A stretch of 64,000 bases of DNA from Amycolatopsis aidingensis. GTDB taxonomy: Bacteria > Actinomycetota > Actinomycetes > Mycobacteriales > Pseudonocardiaceae. The number at the start of each line of letters is the position of its first letter. Position 1 is the stretch's first letter. The notes under the pieces were generated by a model. That model saw nothing but the letters and a program-made list of their open reading frames with translations. It made no database searches and was not told where the DNA came from. Positions 1-8,336 of this stretch are shown here, piece by piece. The stretch is taken from positions 248,001 to 312,000 of the forward strand of contig NZ_CP076538.1 in NCBI RefSeq assembly GCF_018885265.1, written 5' to 3'. The position numbers were made by a program, and so were the translations under genes.

Positions 1-1
1 C

Positions 2-538
2 GCCGACCTGATCGAGCACGCGCGCAGGCTGCACACCTACGGTATCGAGCCGGCCTTCTCCCGCGGGACGCGCGGCGAGCTGCCGATCCCGGTCTTCCAG
101 GAGGCCGGTTACAACTTCCGGCTCTCCGACATCCAGGCCGCCATCATGAACGTGCAGCTGGACCGGCTGCCGGACCTGGTGGCCGCCCGCCGGTCGGTGG
201 CACGGCGCTACCACCAGGGACTCGCCGAGCTGCCAGGGGTAGCCGTCCCGGCGGAGCTGCCCGACCGCGGGCACCCGTGGCAAGCCTACATTCTCACCAT
301 CGCCGAGGAGCTCGGGCGCGACCGGCTGGCGCTCGAGTTGCGCGAGCGCGGGATCCAATGCAACTTCGGCACCTATGCCTCGCACTTGCAGCCGGTGTAC
401 GGCGAGCAGCGGCCGCTGCCGGTTTCCGCCGACGTCTTCCGTCGGCACCTTGCCATCCCGATGCACGCCAACCTGACCGAGTACGAGGTGCAGCGGGTTG
501 TCGACACCGTGCGCGCGGTCGTCACCGAGCTGTCCTGA
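2..538 (+). CDS. DegT/DnrJ/EryC1-family sugar aminotransferase, 3' part
   Basis: The reading frame is open from the window edge to a TGA, so only the last ~178 residues are present. The stretch GYNFRLSDIQAAI, about 35 residues in, is the conserved segment that follows the PLP-lysine region in sugar-nucleotide aminotransferases. The catalytic lysine lies upstream of the window. The family transfers an amino group from glutamate to a keto-sugar nucleotide. An epimerase gene starts 25 nt downstream on the same strand, which suggests one sugar-nucleotide operon. The substrate cannot be told from sequence. Confidence 0.88.
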   Translation, partial: ADLIEHARRLHTYGIEPAFSRGTRGELPIPVFQEAGYNFRLSDIQAAIMNVQLDRLPDLVAARRSVARRYHQGLAELPGVAVPAELPDRGHPWQAYILTIAEELGRDRLALELRERGIQCNFGTYASHLQPVYGEQRPLPVSADVFRRHLAIPMHANLTEYEVQRVVDTVRAVVTELS

Positions 539-563
539 TCGAACACCACGAGAAAGCGAACGC

Positions 564-1493
564 ATGTCCGACAAGAAGGTCTTCTTCACCGGCGGCGGTG
601 GATTCATCGCCGGGCACGTCATCCCCCTCCTGCTCGAGCGGGACTACTCGGTGGTGATCTACGACAACATGACCCGCGGTAACCGGGACCGGATCGCGGA
701 GTTCATGGAGACCGGCAAGGTCGAGCTGGTGGAGAAGGACGTGCGCTACGGCGGCGGGGTACGCGAGGCCATCCGTGGCTGCACGCATGCCATTCACTTC
801 GCCACCGTGTCGATCAACAAGTCGGTTGCCGATCCGCACGAATCGATCGACATCAACATGACCGGCAACCACAACGTCTTCGCCGCCGCGGCCGACGAAG
901 GCGTGCAGCGCCTGGTGTTCGCCTCCTCCGCCTCGGTCTACGGCGAGCCGAAGAAGCTGCCGATGCACGAGGACGACCCGCTCGACCCGCTCACCCCGTA
1001 CTGCATCTCCAAACGCGCGGGGGAGGACCTGCTCGGCTTCTACCAGCGGCACCATGGCCTTTCCTGGAACGCCCTGCGGTTCTTCAATGTCTACGGCCCC
1101 GGCCAGAAGATCGAGGCGTACTACACCTCGGTGATCAACCACTTCATCCAGCGCCTGCGGGCCGGTCAGCCGCCGGTCATCGACGGCAAGGGCGAGCAGT
1201 CGATGGACTTCGTGCACGTCACCGATCTCGCCAAGGCCGTGGTGCTGGCGCTGGAGTCCGAGCGGGCGAACCTGCCGATCAACATCGGCACCGGCATCGA
1301 CACCTCGGTCGCCACCCTGGCGAAGATCCTGATCGACGCGGTCGGGGTGGACGTGGAACCGCAGTTCAACCCACGGGACGTGCTGGTGTCGCGGCGTGCC
1401 GCGGACATCGAGCGCGCCCGCGAGGTACTCGGCTGGTCCCCGGAGATCACGGTCGAGCAGGGTATGTCCGACCTGGTCAAGGCCTCGGCTTGA
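564..1493 (+). CDS. NAD-dependent epimerase/dehydratase (extended SDR)
   Basis: 309 residues. The N-terminus carries a glycine-rich Rossmann motif (TGGGGFIAG). A serine-rich strand SSASVYG and the YCISK pair (Y-x3-K) match the catalytic centre of GalE/RmlB-type enzymes acting on nucleotide sugars. The ATG at 564 is preceded by a GAGAAAG-type ribosome site. It sits between an aminotransferase and a GT4 glycosyltransferase, so it probably prepares a sugar nucleotide for that transferase (inference). Epimerase versus dehydratase activity is not resolved by sequence alone. Confidence 0.88.
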   Translation: MSDKKVFFTGGGGFIAGHVIPLLLERDYSVVIYDNMTRGNRDRIAEFMETGKVELVEKDVRYGGGVREAIRGCTHAIHFATVSINKSVADPHESIDINMTGNHNVFAAAADEGVQRLVFASSASVYGEPKKLPMHEDDPLDPLTPYCISKRAGEDLLGFYQRHHGLSWNALRFFNVYGPGQKIEAYYTSVINHFIQRLRAGQPPVIDGKGEQSMDFVHVTDLAKAVVLALESERANLPINIGTGIDTSVATLAKILIDAVGVDVEPQFNPRDVLVSRRAADIERAREVLGWSPEITVEQGMSDLVKASA

Positions 1494-1549
1494 CTGGCTT
1501 GACGGAGGCGGGCAGCGAACCAGCCGCGGGACCGGCAAAGGGGCGGGCG

Positions 1550-2752
1550 ATGCGGATCGTCGTGGTGAACAACTTCTTCCCACCGCGGGTGGGCGGGAGC
1601 GCGCATATGGCCGCCTCGCTGGCCGCGGAATACGTCGCGGCCGGGCACGAGGTGCTCGCGGTGACCGCGGCCTACGCCGACGCGCCTGCCGAGGAGAAGG
1701 TGGACGGCTACCGGGTGGTCCGGCTGCCCGCCATGAAAATGCCGCAGCTGGGGCTGTCGATCGACTTCGACATGACCTTCGCCTCGGTGAAACCGCGCAA
1801 CTGGCGCCGGTTGTTCCGGTTGCTGGACGAGTTCCAGCCGGACGCCATTCACCTGCACGGGCAGTTCTTCGACCTGTCCTGGCTGGCAGGCTGGTACGCG
1901 CGCCGCCGCAACCTGCCGATGTTGCTGACCATCCACACCCTGCTGATCAGCGACAAGAAGCTGTACAGCGCGGTGTTCCGGCTGCTGGACGCGGTGCTGG
2001 TACGGCCGTTGCTCAGCCTGTTCCGGCCGCGTTACGTCATCCTGGACAAGCTCGGCGCGGACTACTGCGCGCAGCGTTACCGCACCAGCGAGGCGAACTC
2101 CGAGTACCTGCCGATCGCGGTGGACGCCGCCCGGTTCGACCAGCCGCCCACCAGGGACGTGCGGGCCGAGCACGAGATCGGCGACGCGCCACTGATCGTC
2201 TCGCTCGGACACGTGATCCCGCTGCGGGACCGGCTGCCGCTGGTCGAGGCGATGCCCGCGATCCTGGACAAGCACCCGGACACCAAGGTGATCGTGGTGG
2301 GCAGGGTCTACTACGACGCCTTCCTCGAACGGGCGCGGGAGCTGGGCGTGCGGGACGCGTTCATCGTGCAGGGCGCCGCGCCGCGCGAGGACGTGCCCGC
2401 CTACTACGCGGCCGCCGACATCGTGGCGCACGACCTCAACGGCGGCTGTGGCACGGCCTCGCTCGAGGCGATGCTCTCCGGCACCGCGACCATCGCCTCG
2501 GTGGCCGCGGACAACTACCCAGGGATCGAGCTGCGCAACGGGGAGAACATCCTGCTGGTGCCGCCGGACGACTCGGCGGCCGTGGCGCAGGCCGTGCTCG
2601 GACTACTGGACGACCCGCGGCGGCGGGCGGAGCTCGCCCGGCGGCAGAGCGAGCTGGTGCGGGCCAACTTCGGACTCGACGTGGTGGCGGCCGAGCACCT
2701 GCGCGCCTTCGAGAAGATGCTCGGCGAGCGCGGCACCCGGCCCGCGGGGTGA
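1550..2752 (+). CDS. GT4-family glycosyltransferase
   Basis: 400 residues with the GT-B layout of family GT4. The N-terminus MRIVVVNNFFPPRVGG is the usual acceptor-domain start, and the C-terminal segment GTASLEAMLSG is the nucleotide-sugar (EX7E-like) region. No signal peptide is seen, so it should act at the cytoplasmic face. A TTG at 1490 overlaps the upstream stop and would add 20 low-complexity residues. I prefer the ATG at 1550 because it begins directly at the conserved Rossmann strand. The next gene follows after 2 nt, which indicates co-translation. Confidence 0.88.
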   Translation: MRIVVVNNFFPPRVGGSAHMAASLAAEYVAAGHEVLAVTAAYADAPAEEKVDGYRVVRLPAMKMPQLGLSIDFDMTFASVKPRNWRRLFRLLDEFQPDAIHLHGQFFDLSWLAGWYARRRNLPMLLTIHTLLISDKKLYSAVFRLLDAVLVRPLLSLFRPRYVILDKLGADYCAQRYRTSEANSEYLPIAVDAARFDQPPTRDVRAEHEIGDAPLIVSLGHVIPLRDRLPLVEAMPAILDKHPDTKVIVVGRVYYDAFLERARELGVRDAFIVQGAAPREDVPAYYAAADIVAHDLNGGCGTASLEAMLSGTATIASVAADNYPGIELRNGENILLVPPDDSAAVAQAVLGLLDDPRRRAELARRQSELVRANFGLDVVAAEHLRAFEKMLGERGTRPAG

Positions 2753-2754
2753 GG

Positions 2755-3390
2755 ATGTTCTTCGACGACGAACGCAGTAACCGGCTGCGCCCGCAGATCC
2801 TGACCGAGCTGGTCGGGCAGTACATGAACGACGCCGAACGGGCCCGGCTCTACGGGTTGCCGGAGACCACCCGGATCCGGGAACGGGCCAAGATCGTCAG
2901 CCCGGAGAACCTGACCATCGGCGAGCACTGCTGGATCGGCGAGGGCGCCACCCTGGACGCCAGCGGCGGGCTGGAGATCGGGGAGCACACCAGCATCGGG
3001 CTGAACACGCTGGTCTTCACGCATTCCAGCTGGCTGGCCAATATGGCGCTGCAGAACCACTCCGGCAGCGACCTGATCGAACGCAAGCCGGTGAAGATCG
3101 GCAAGGGCTGTTTCATCGGCGGCCTGGTGGTGATCATGGCAGGGGTGACGATCGGCGACTTCGCCACGGTGCAGCCGAACTCGGTGGTGGCCAAGGACGT
3201 TCCGGAACGCTCACTGGTCGCGGGGAACCCGGCGCGGGTGTTCCAGCGCTACGACGAGGACTACATCCAGTCCGAGATCGCCAGGGTGCGGGCGGAGAAC
3301 GAACGCCGCAGGGACATCGCGGCGCGGCGCGGCGACAACCCCACGGCCTGGGGTGCTCCCGGCGGCCGCTTCGACCCCGATCCGGAGTGA
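2755..3390 (+). CDS. Hexapeptide-repeat (left-handed beta-helix) acyltransferase
   Basis: 211 residues. From about residue 50 it has repeated [LIV]G-x4 turns (LTIGEHCWIGEGA, LEIGEHTSIG, VKIGKGCFIG, VTIGDFATV), ending in the typical SLVAGNPARVFQRY. This is the fold of WbbJ/NodL/maltose O-acetyltransferases, which act as trimers and transfer acetyl or longer acyl groups from CoA to sugars. It starts 2 nt after the GT4 gene. With an ACP/ligase module nearby, a donor other than acetyl-CoA is conceivable, but nothing here proves it. Confidence 0.88.
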   Translation: MFFDDERSNRLRPQILTELVGQYMNDAERARLYGLPETTRIRERAKIVSPENLTIGEHCWIGEGATLDASGGLEIGEHTSIGLNTLVFTHSSWLANMALQNHSGSDLIERKPVKIGKGCFIGGLVVIMAGVTIGDFATVQPNSVVAKDVPERSLVAGNPARVFQRYDEDYIQSEIARVRAENERRRDIAARRGDNPTAWGAPGGRFDPDPE

Positions 3391-3420
3391 GCCCGCCGCG
3401 GGCGGGCGATGAACAGGCCG

Positions 3421-4383
3421 TCAGCCGTGCGCCTGCTGCAGCACCTCGGCGACCACCTGGTGTGAGGGCAGGATCGAGGCCCGTTCCGCGGCCGCGTCCA
3501 CCCCGCCCTCCAGCAGGTCGACGAACCGGTCGAGCTGGGTGGCCAGCGGCTCGCGCACTGTCACCAGTTCGGGAATCTCGATCACCGTCTGCTGCCGGTA
3601 ACCGAGCCCGTCCGGCGTCGCGGCATCATGCGAGACGTGCCGGTACACGGTGACATCCCGGCGCAGCAGGTCGATCTCGACCATCCGGTCCAGTTCGGAC
3701 ACCACAAGCGAGCGGATCTTGCGCTGGCCCAGCCGGGACGCGGACACCGAGGCGAGACCGAACGGGAAGGTCAGCACCGTCTCCACGGTGTCCTCCGCGC
3801 CGGTCACCGAGGACGGGTGGAAGTATCCGGTGCCCGCGGTCACCCTGCTCGGCACGGTGCCGCCGAAGAACTGGATCGCGATATCCACGTCGTGCACCAG
3901 CAGGTCCCAGGCGACCCCGGTCCTGATCCGCGGGGCGTACGGGCCGTGCCGCCGGGCCATCAGGTGCACCGGCTGGCTGATCATGGCGCGAGCGGTGAGC
4001 ACCGCCGGGTTGTAGCGTTCCAGCAGCCCGCACATCAGCGGCACGTCCCGCTGCTCGGCCAGCGCGACGATCTCAGCCGAGGCGGCCAGGCTGTTCGAGA
4101 CCGGCTTCTCCACCAGCAGCGGCGTGTCCTCGTTCAGGATCGTCCGCGCGAGGTCGTAGTGCGCCTCGGTGGACGAGGCCAGCACCACGGCGTCCACATC
4201 GGACAGTGAGTCGAGCTCGGGTCGCCATTCGGTGCCGAACCGCTCGGCGCAGGCCCTGCCGTCCTCCTCCCGTGGCTCGACCACGCGCACCAGGGAGACC
4301 CGTTCGTGCTGGGACAGCACGCGCGCGTGCAGGGAGCCCATCGTGCCGGTGCCGACGAGCGCGATCCGATGTGTCACGCTCAC
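3421..4383 (-). CDS. Gfo/Idh/MocA-family oxidoreductase
   Basis: 320 residues. The N-terminal Rossmann motif LVGTGTMGSLHARVL and the VEKPVSNS lysine loop (EKP) define the family, which oxidises or reduces sugars and sugar nucleotides with NAD(P). It overlaps the upstream aminotransferase gene by 4 nt (stop/start overlap), so the pair is translated together. Sugar 3-dehydrogenase plus DegT aminotransferase is the usual route to an amino sugar such as a 3-amino-3-deoxy sugar. That pairing is established knowledge; the exact product here is inference. Confidence 0.87.
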   Translation of the reverse strand: MSVTHRIALVGTGTMGSLHARVLSQHERVSLVRVVEPREEDGRACAERFGTEWRPELDSLSDVDAVVLASSTEAHYDLARTILNEDTPLLVEKPVSNSLAASAEIVALAEQRDVPLMCGLLERYNPAVLTARAMISQPVHLMARRHGPYAPRIRTGVAWDLLVHDVDIAIQFFGGTVPSRVTAGTGYFHPSSVTGAEDTVETVLTFPFGLASVSASRLGQRKIRSLVVSELDRMVEIDLLRRDVTVYRHVSHDAATPDGLGYRQQTVIEIPELVTVREPLATQLDRFVDLLEGGVDAAAERASILPSHQVVAEVLQQAHG

Positions 4384-5486
4384 GCCCCCAGCAGGTCGCG
4401 TACGGTCTTGACGACCGTGTCCAGGTCGGCTTCGGACAGTGCGGGATGGACGGGCAGCGACAGCGCCTGCTCGGCCACGTCGGCCGCCACCGGTACCCGG
4501 CTGGTCGTGGCGTCCGGGATCTGCGGGTGATCGCGGTAGCAGTCGTAGTCGAAGACGACCTTCGGGTAGTAGATCCCGTTGCCGACGCCGCGTTCGGTCA
4601 GTTGCTGGGCCAGCTCGTCCCTGGACAGCATGGCGTGCGGGCCGACGAGGACGGTGTACTGGTGCCAGACGTGTTCCCTGCCGGGCAGCACGGCAGGCAG
4701 CCGCAGGCCAGGGGTGCCTGCGAGCCCGGCGGAAAGGCGTTCCGCGTTGCGCCTGCGGGCCGCGGTGCGTGCCGCGAGCTGCTCCAGCTGCGGGATGCCG
4801 ACGGCGGCGTGCAGGTCGGTCATCCGGTAGTTGTTGCCAGCCATCTCGTACTCGTACCGGGCCCGCATGCCCTGGTTGCGCAGCACCCGTAGCCGGTCGG
4901 CCAGCTCGTCGTCCTCGCAGGTGATCACACCACCCTCGGCGGTGGTCACATTTTTGGTGGCATACAAGGAAAAGCAGCCGAGGCCGTAGCTGCCGGCCTG
5001 CCGTCCATCGAAGGTGGCGCCGACGGCCTGGGCCGCGTCCTCCACCACGTGCAGGCCGTGCTCGGCCGCGAGCGGGGCGAGCTTGCCCATGTCCGCGGGC
5101 TGGCCGTACAGGTGTACCGGCATCAGCACCCTGGTCCGCGGGCCGATCGCGGCGGCGACCTTGTCCGGGTCGACCGCGAAGTCCTCGGCGGAGATATCGG
5201 CGAACCGCACGGTGGCACCGGCCTGCAGGATCGCGTTCAGGGTCGCCACGAAGGTGAACGGCGAGGTGATCACCTCATCGCCCGGCCGCAGGTCCAGCAC
5301 CTGGAGCGCGCCGATCAGCGCCGTGGTGCCGTTGTTCACGGCGACCGCGTGCCGGGTGCCGGTCACCTCCGCGAACGCGGCCTCGAGGCGCCGGACCATC
5401 GGCCCCTGTGCGATGGCGCCGGACCGCAGGACCTCGGCGACCAGCGGTTCGGCATCCCGAACGTCGACCACGGTAATGGGGATCAT
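4380..5486 (-). CDS. DegT/DnrJ/EryC1-family sugar aminotransferase
   Basis: 368 residues, full length. The PLP lysine is K178 in SLYATKNVTTAEGG, and the aspartate of HVVEDAAQAVG precedes it. The ATG at 5486 is chosen over a GTG 15 nt upstream because GAGGTGAGAG lies 8 nt before it as a ribosome site. It leads a two-gene operon with the MocA-type dehydrogenase and is divergent from the ATP-grasp gene. The expected reaction is glutamate-dependent amination of a keto-sugar nucleotide. Two DegT enzymes in one cluster suggest a glycan with more than one amino sugar (inference). Confidence 0.9.
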   Translation of the reverse strand: MIPITVVDVRDAEPLVAEVLRSGAIAQGPMVRRLEAAFAEVTGTRHAVAVNNGTTALIGALQVLDLRPGDEVITSPFTFVATLNAILQAGATVRFADISAEDFAVDPDKVAAAIGPRTRVLMPVHLYGQPADMGKLAPLAAEHGLHVVEDAAQAVGATFDGRQAGSYGLGCFSLYATKNVTTAEGGVITCEDDELADRLRVLRNQGMRARYEYEMAGNNYRMTDLHAAVGIPQLEQLAARTAARRRNAERLSAGLAGTPGLRLPAVLPGREHVWHQYTVLVGPHAMLSRDELAQQLTERGVGNGIYYPKVVFDYDCYRDHPQIPDATTSRVPVAADVAEQALSLPVHPALSEADLDTVVKTVRDLLGA

Positions 5487-5669
5487 GCGGCAGTCTCTCA
5501 CCTCGACGGACGGTGCTGGCGGGTCAGGTACAGTCGGTCACCGGTACGGCATTTTCTGCCCAGGCCGGTATACACGCCGTTGCCGACGCGGGCGCCCACG
5601 ATACCGGTCGGCCACATCATCGCTGCGCAGCCGGTGGTCCCGGCCCGCGCGGGCTACAAGGTAAGGGAC
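5487..5669. promoter_or_regulatory. Divergent intergenic region, aminotransferase / ATP-grasp
   Basis: 183 nt between two divergent start codons with no convincing gene. TATACA at 5569-5574 is a possible -10 box for the rightward ATP-grasp operon; no clear -35 is visible. It must hold promoters for both directions. Confidence 0.4.
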
Positions 5670-6734
5670 ATGGCACGCATTCTCATCACCGGCGCCGGGG
5701 GTTCGGCGGCCTTCAACTTCCGGGACGCCCTCGCGCTGGCGCCGGCCGGATACGAGGTGGTCGGCACCGACGTCAAGCGCTACCACCTCGAGCTCATGGA
5801 GCTGTCGGCCAAGTACCTGGTGCCGCCGGTGTCCGATTCCGGTTATGTGGACGCGATCAATCGGGTCATCGAGGACGAACGGATCGAGTTCGTCCATCCG
5901 CAGCCGGATGTCGAGGTCGGTTTCCTTGCCGAGCACCGGGACAAGATCCAGGCACCCGTGTTCCTTCCGGACGCCGCCGCGGTGGCCCTGTGCCACGACA
6001 AGATGGCGTTCAACGCGCACCTGCGTGCCGCGGGGGTGCCGGTACCGGCGGCCGTCAAGATCGACAGCCCGGACGACCTGCACGGCGCGCTGGCCGAGCT
6101 GCTGGAGCACCACCCCAGGGTGTGGCTGCGCGCGATCCGCGGCGCGGGTTCGCGGGCGAGCCTGCCGGTGAACTCCTTCTACCAGGGCGACGCCTGGATC
6201 GACTACTGGCGCTCCTTCCGCGGCCTGGACTACGGCGACTTCATGGCCAGCGAGTACCTGCCGGGTGCCGAGTTCGCCTGGCAGAGCCTCTGGCACCGGG
6301 GCAGGCTGGTCACCTCGCAGGCCAGGGAGCGGATCGAGTACATCTTCGGCAACCTGACCCCGAGCGGGCAGAGTTCCTCGCCCTCGGTGGCCAGGACGGT
6401 CAACCGCGCGGACGTGAACCACGCAGGGGAGGCCGCGGTACGCGCCGTCTCCGCCGAACCGCACGGGGTGTACTGCGTTGACATGAAGTGCACCGCGGCG
6501 GACGCGCCGATGGTGACCGAGATCAACGTCGGCAGGTTCTTCACCACCAGCAACTTCTTCGCGCACGCCGGGCTGAACATGCCGGATATGTACGTGCAGC
6601 TCGGCCTCGGCAACACGCTGGCCGAGACACCGCCCCGGTACGACCCGCTGCCAGCGGACCTCTACTGGGTACGCATGATCGACATGGGGTACCGGCTGGT
6701 CCGGGAGGGTGAATGGTCCTCGACTCCCCGGTGA
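5670..6734 (+). CDS. ATP-grasp protein (carbamoyl-phosphate synthase large-chain-like)
   Basis: 354 residues. The N-terminus MARILITGAGGSAAFNF is a pre-ATP-grasp Rossmann strand. CHDKMAFNAHLRAAGVPVP is the typical start of the ATP-grasp domain, and VTEINVGRFFTT supplies the metal-binding E-x-N near the C-terminus. The family activates a carboxylate with ATP and joins it to an amine or similar nucleophile. The ATG at 5670 follows AAGGGAC. The HAD gene begins inside its 3' end with a 22-nt overlap. In surface-glycan loci such proteins could attach an amino acid or acid to an amino sugar; the substrate is unknown. Confidence 0.82.
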   Translation: MARILITGAGGSAAFNFRDALALAPAGYEVVGTDVKRYHLELMELSAKYLVPPVSDSGYVDAINRVIEDERIEFVHPQPDVEVGFLAEHRDKIQAPVFLPDAAAVALCHDKMAFNAHLRAAGVPVPAAVKIDSPDDLHGALAELLEHHPRVWLRAIRGAGSRASLPVNSFYQGDAWIDYWRSFRGLDYGDFMASEYLPGAEFAWQSLWHRGRLVTSQARERIEYIFGNLTPSGQSSSPSVARTVNRADVNHAGEAAVRAVSAEPHGVYCVDMKCTAADAPMVTEINVGRFFTTSNFFAHAGLNMPDMYVQLGLGNTLAETPPRYDPLPADLYWVRMIDMGYRLVREGEWSSTPR

Positions 6735-7336
6735 GTTCCCCGGTGCGCGCGGTCGTCTTCGACTTCGACGGCACGCTGTTCGACCTCCCGGTCGACTGGG
6801 CCGGGCTGCGTGCCGAGCTCGGACTCGGGCCACAGGAACGGCTCGGCGAGGCGTTGCAGCGCTTCCTTGACGAGGGCGACCGCAGCAGGCTCGAGCTGGT
6901 GACCACCTACGAGCGGGCCGCCGTGCGGGCGGGCGGGTTCCGGCCAGGGGCGCGCGAGTGCCTCGCCGGGTTGCGTGGCCGGTGCGCGCTCGCGGTGCTG
7001 ACCCGCAACAGCGGGCAGGCGGTGCTGGACGCCCTTGGCGCGGCCGCCGACGGCCTGACCGTGGTCGGCAGGGAGGACGTGCGCAGGCTGAAACCCGACC
7101 CGGAGGGCCTGCACACCGTGCTGGCCCGGCTGGGCGCTGGGCCGGCGGAGGCGGTGCTGGTCGGGGACACCTTCCACGACGTGCAGGCGGCCAGGGCGGC
7201 CGGGGTGCGCAGTGTGATCGTGCACAACCCCGCGCTGCGCTACCCCCCGGAGGGTGCGGGGCACTATGTCGAGAGGCTGACCGCGGACCTGCTCGATACG
7301 GCTGGCCCCTTACCATCGAAAGGTCCAGCTCACTAG
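6713..7336 (+). CDS. HAD-family phosphatase
   Basis: 207 residues. Motif I is VFDFDGTLFD (nucleophile D17, general acid D19). The lysine of RRLKPDPEG and LVGDTFHDVQAA complete the motif III/IV set, and a small helical cap lies between. This is the phosphoglycolate-phosphatase-like subclass. It overlaps the ATP-grasp gene by 22 nt and precedes the ACP gene by 15 nt, so it belongs to the same transcript. It may remove a phosphate from an intermediate made by its neighbours (inference). Confidence 0.85.
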   Translation: MVLDSPVSSPVRAVVFDFDGTLFDLPVDWAGLRAELGLGPQERLGEALQRFLDEGDRSRLELVTTYERAAVRAGGFRPGARECLAGLRGRCALAVLTRNSGQAVLDALGAAADGLTVVGREDVRRLKPDPEGLHTVLARLGAGPAEAVLVGDTFHDVQAARAAGVRSVIVHNPALRYPPEGAGHYVERLTADLLDTAGPLPSKGPAH

Positions 7337-7351
7337 CGGATCGAGGGAACC

Positions 7352-7594
7352 ATGGCGATTTCCGACCGGCTTCGCGACGTCTTCGTGGAGGCACTTGACC
7401 TCGGCGAGGATGTCGATGTGCAGAACCTGAAGTACCGCGACATCGAGGCGTGGGACTCGGTCGGGCACATGGCACTGGTCGCCGCCATCGAGGACGAGTT
7501 CGACGTGCAGTTCGAGACCGACCAGGTGATCGACATGAGCAGCTTCAAGGTCGCCGTGGACATGGTCACCGAGTTGCGGGCGGCCCATGACTGA
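7352..7594 (+). CDS. Acyl carrier protein
   Basis: 80 residues, acidic and helical. The phosphopantetheine-attachment motif is WDSVGHM with Ser36. Length and charge fit a freestanding ACP. A GAGGGAAC ribosome site precedes the ATG. The ketoreductase gene begins 8 nt before its stop, so ACP and reductase are translationally coupled. Known ACPs carry acyl chains as thioesters. The downstream AMP-ligase, LuxE and LuxC homologues suggest this one carries the acyl group that is finally reduced. It does not sit among fatty-acid synthase genes. Confidence 0.9.
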   Translation: MAISDRLRDVFVEALDLGEDVDVQNLKYRDIEAWDSVGHMALVAAIEDEFDVQFETDQVIDMSSFKVAVDMVTELRAAHD

Positions 7595-8336
7595 GAGTCT
7601 CGCCGGACGTGTCGCGCTGGTCACCGGCGGTACCCGGGGTATCGGGCTGGCCACGGTCCGCGCGCTCGCGGAGGCGGGCGCCACGGTCGTGCTCACCGGG
7701 CGGGAGGAGGCCGCCGCGCGGGAGGCCGCCGCCTCGGTGGACGGCACAGTGGACGGCACGGTCAGCGGAGTCGCCCTGGACGTCACCGACCCCAAGGCGG
7801 TGTCCACGGTGGTCCGCGGGGTGGCCAAGGAGCACGGCAGGCTGGATGTCCTGGTCGCCAACGCGGGCATCATGGAAAGCGGCATGCTCGGCATGATCAG
7901 GGAGGACGACCTCGACCGGACCCTGGCCACGAACGTCAGCGGCACCATCCACACCGTGCAGGCGGGCGCCAGGGCGATGCTGCGCAAGAAGACCGGTTCG
8001 ATCATCGTGCTGGCCTCGGTGGTCGGCCTGCAGGGCAGCGCGGGGCAGTCGGTGTACGCGGCGTCCAAGGCGGCCGTGGCCAACCTCGCCCGCTCCGCGG
8101 CCAAGGAACTGGGCCGCTCCGGTATCCGGGTGAACGCGGTGGCGCCCGGGGTGATCGACACCGCGCTCACCGCGGGACTCGGCGAGGAGGTACGCGCGGC
8201 CAACGCCGACCGCACCCCGCTTGGCAGGCTCGGCAGGCCCGAGGAGGTGGCAGGCGCGATCGCATTCCTTGCCGGGGACCAGGCCTCCTTCATCACCGGC
8301 CAGGTACTCGGCGTCGACGGGGGCCTGGTGCCATGA
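7587..8336 (+). CDS. SDR-family 3-oxoacyl-ACP reductase-like enzyme
   Basis: 249 residues of classical SDR. The cofactor loop is TGGTRGIG (residues 13-20), NAG is at 92-94, N116 is present, and the catalytic S144, Y157 and K161 are in place. The C-terminal DGGLVP closes a FabG-like sheet. Members reduce 3-ketoacyl-ACP or other ketones with NADPH. It overlaps both neighbours by 4-8 nt, inside the ACP-ligase-LuxE-LuxC run. Reduction of an ACP-bound ketoacyl group is the natural reading; a sugar-ketone substrate is the alternative. Confidence 0.87.
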   Translation: MTESLAGRVALVTGGTRGIGLATVRALAEAGATVVLTGREEAAAREAAASVDGTVDGTVSGVALDVTDPKAVSTVVRGVAKEHGRLDVLVANAGIMESGMLGMIREDDLDRTLATNVSGTIHTVQAGARAMLRKKTGSIIVLASVVGLQGSAGQSVYAASKAAVANLARSAAKELGRSGIRVNAVAPGVIDTALTAGLGEEVRAANADRTPLGRLGRPEEVAGAIAFLAGDQASFITGQVLGVDGGLVP

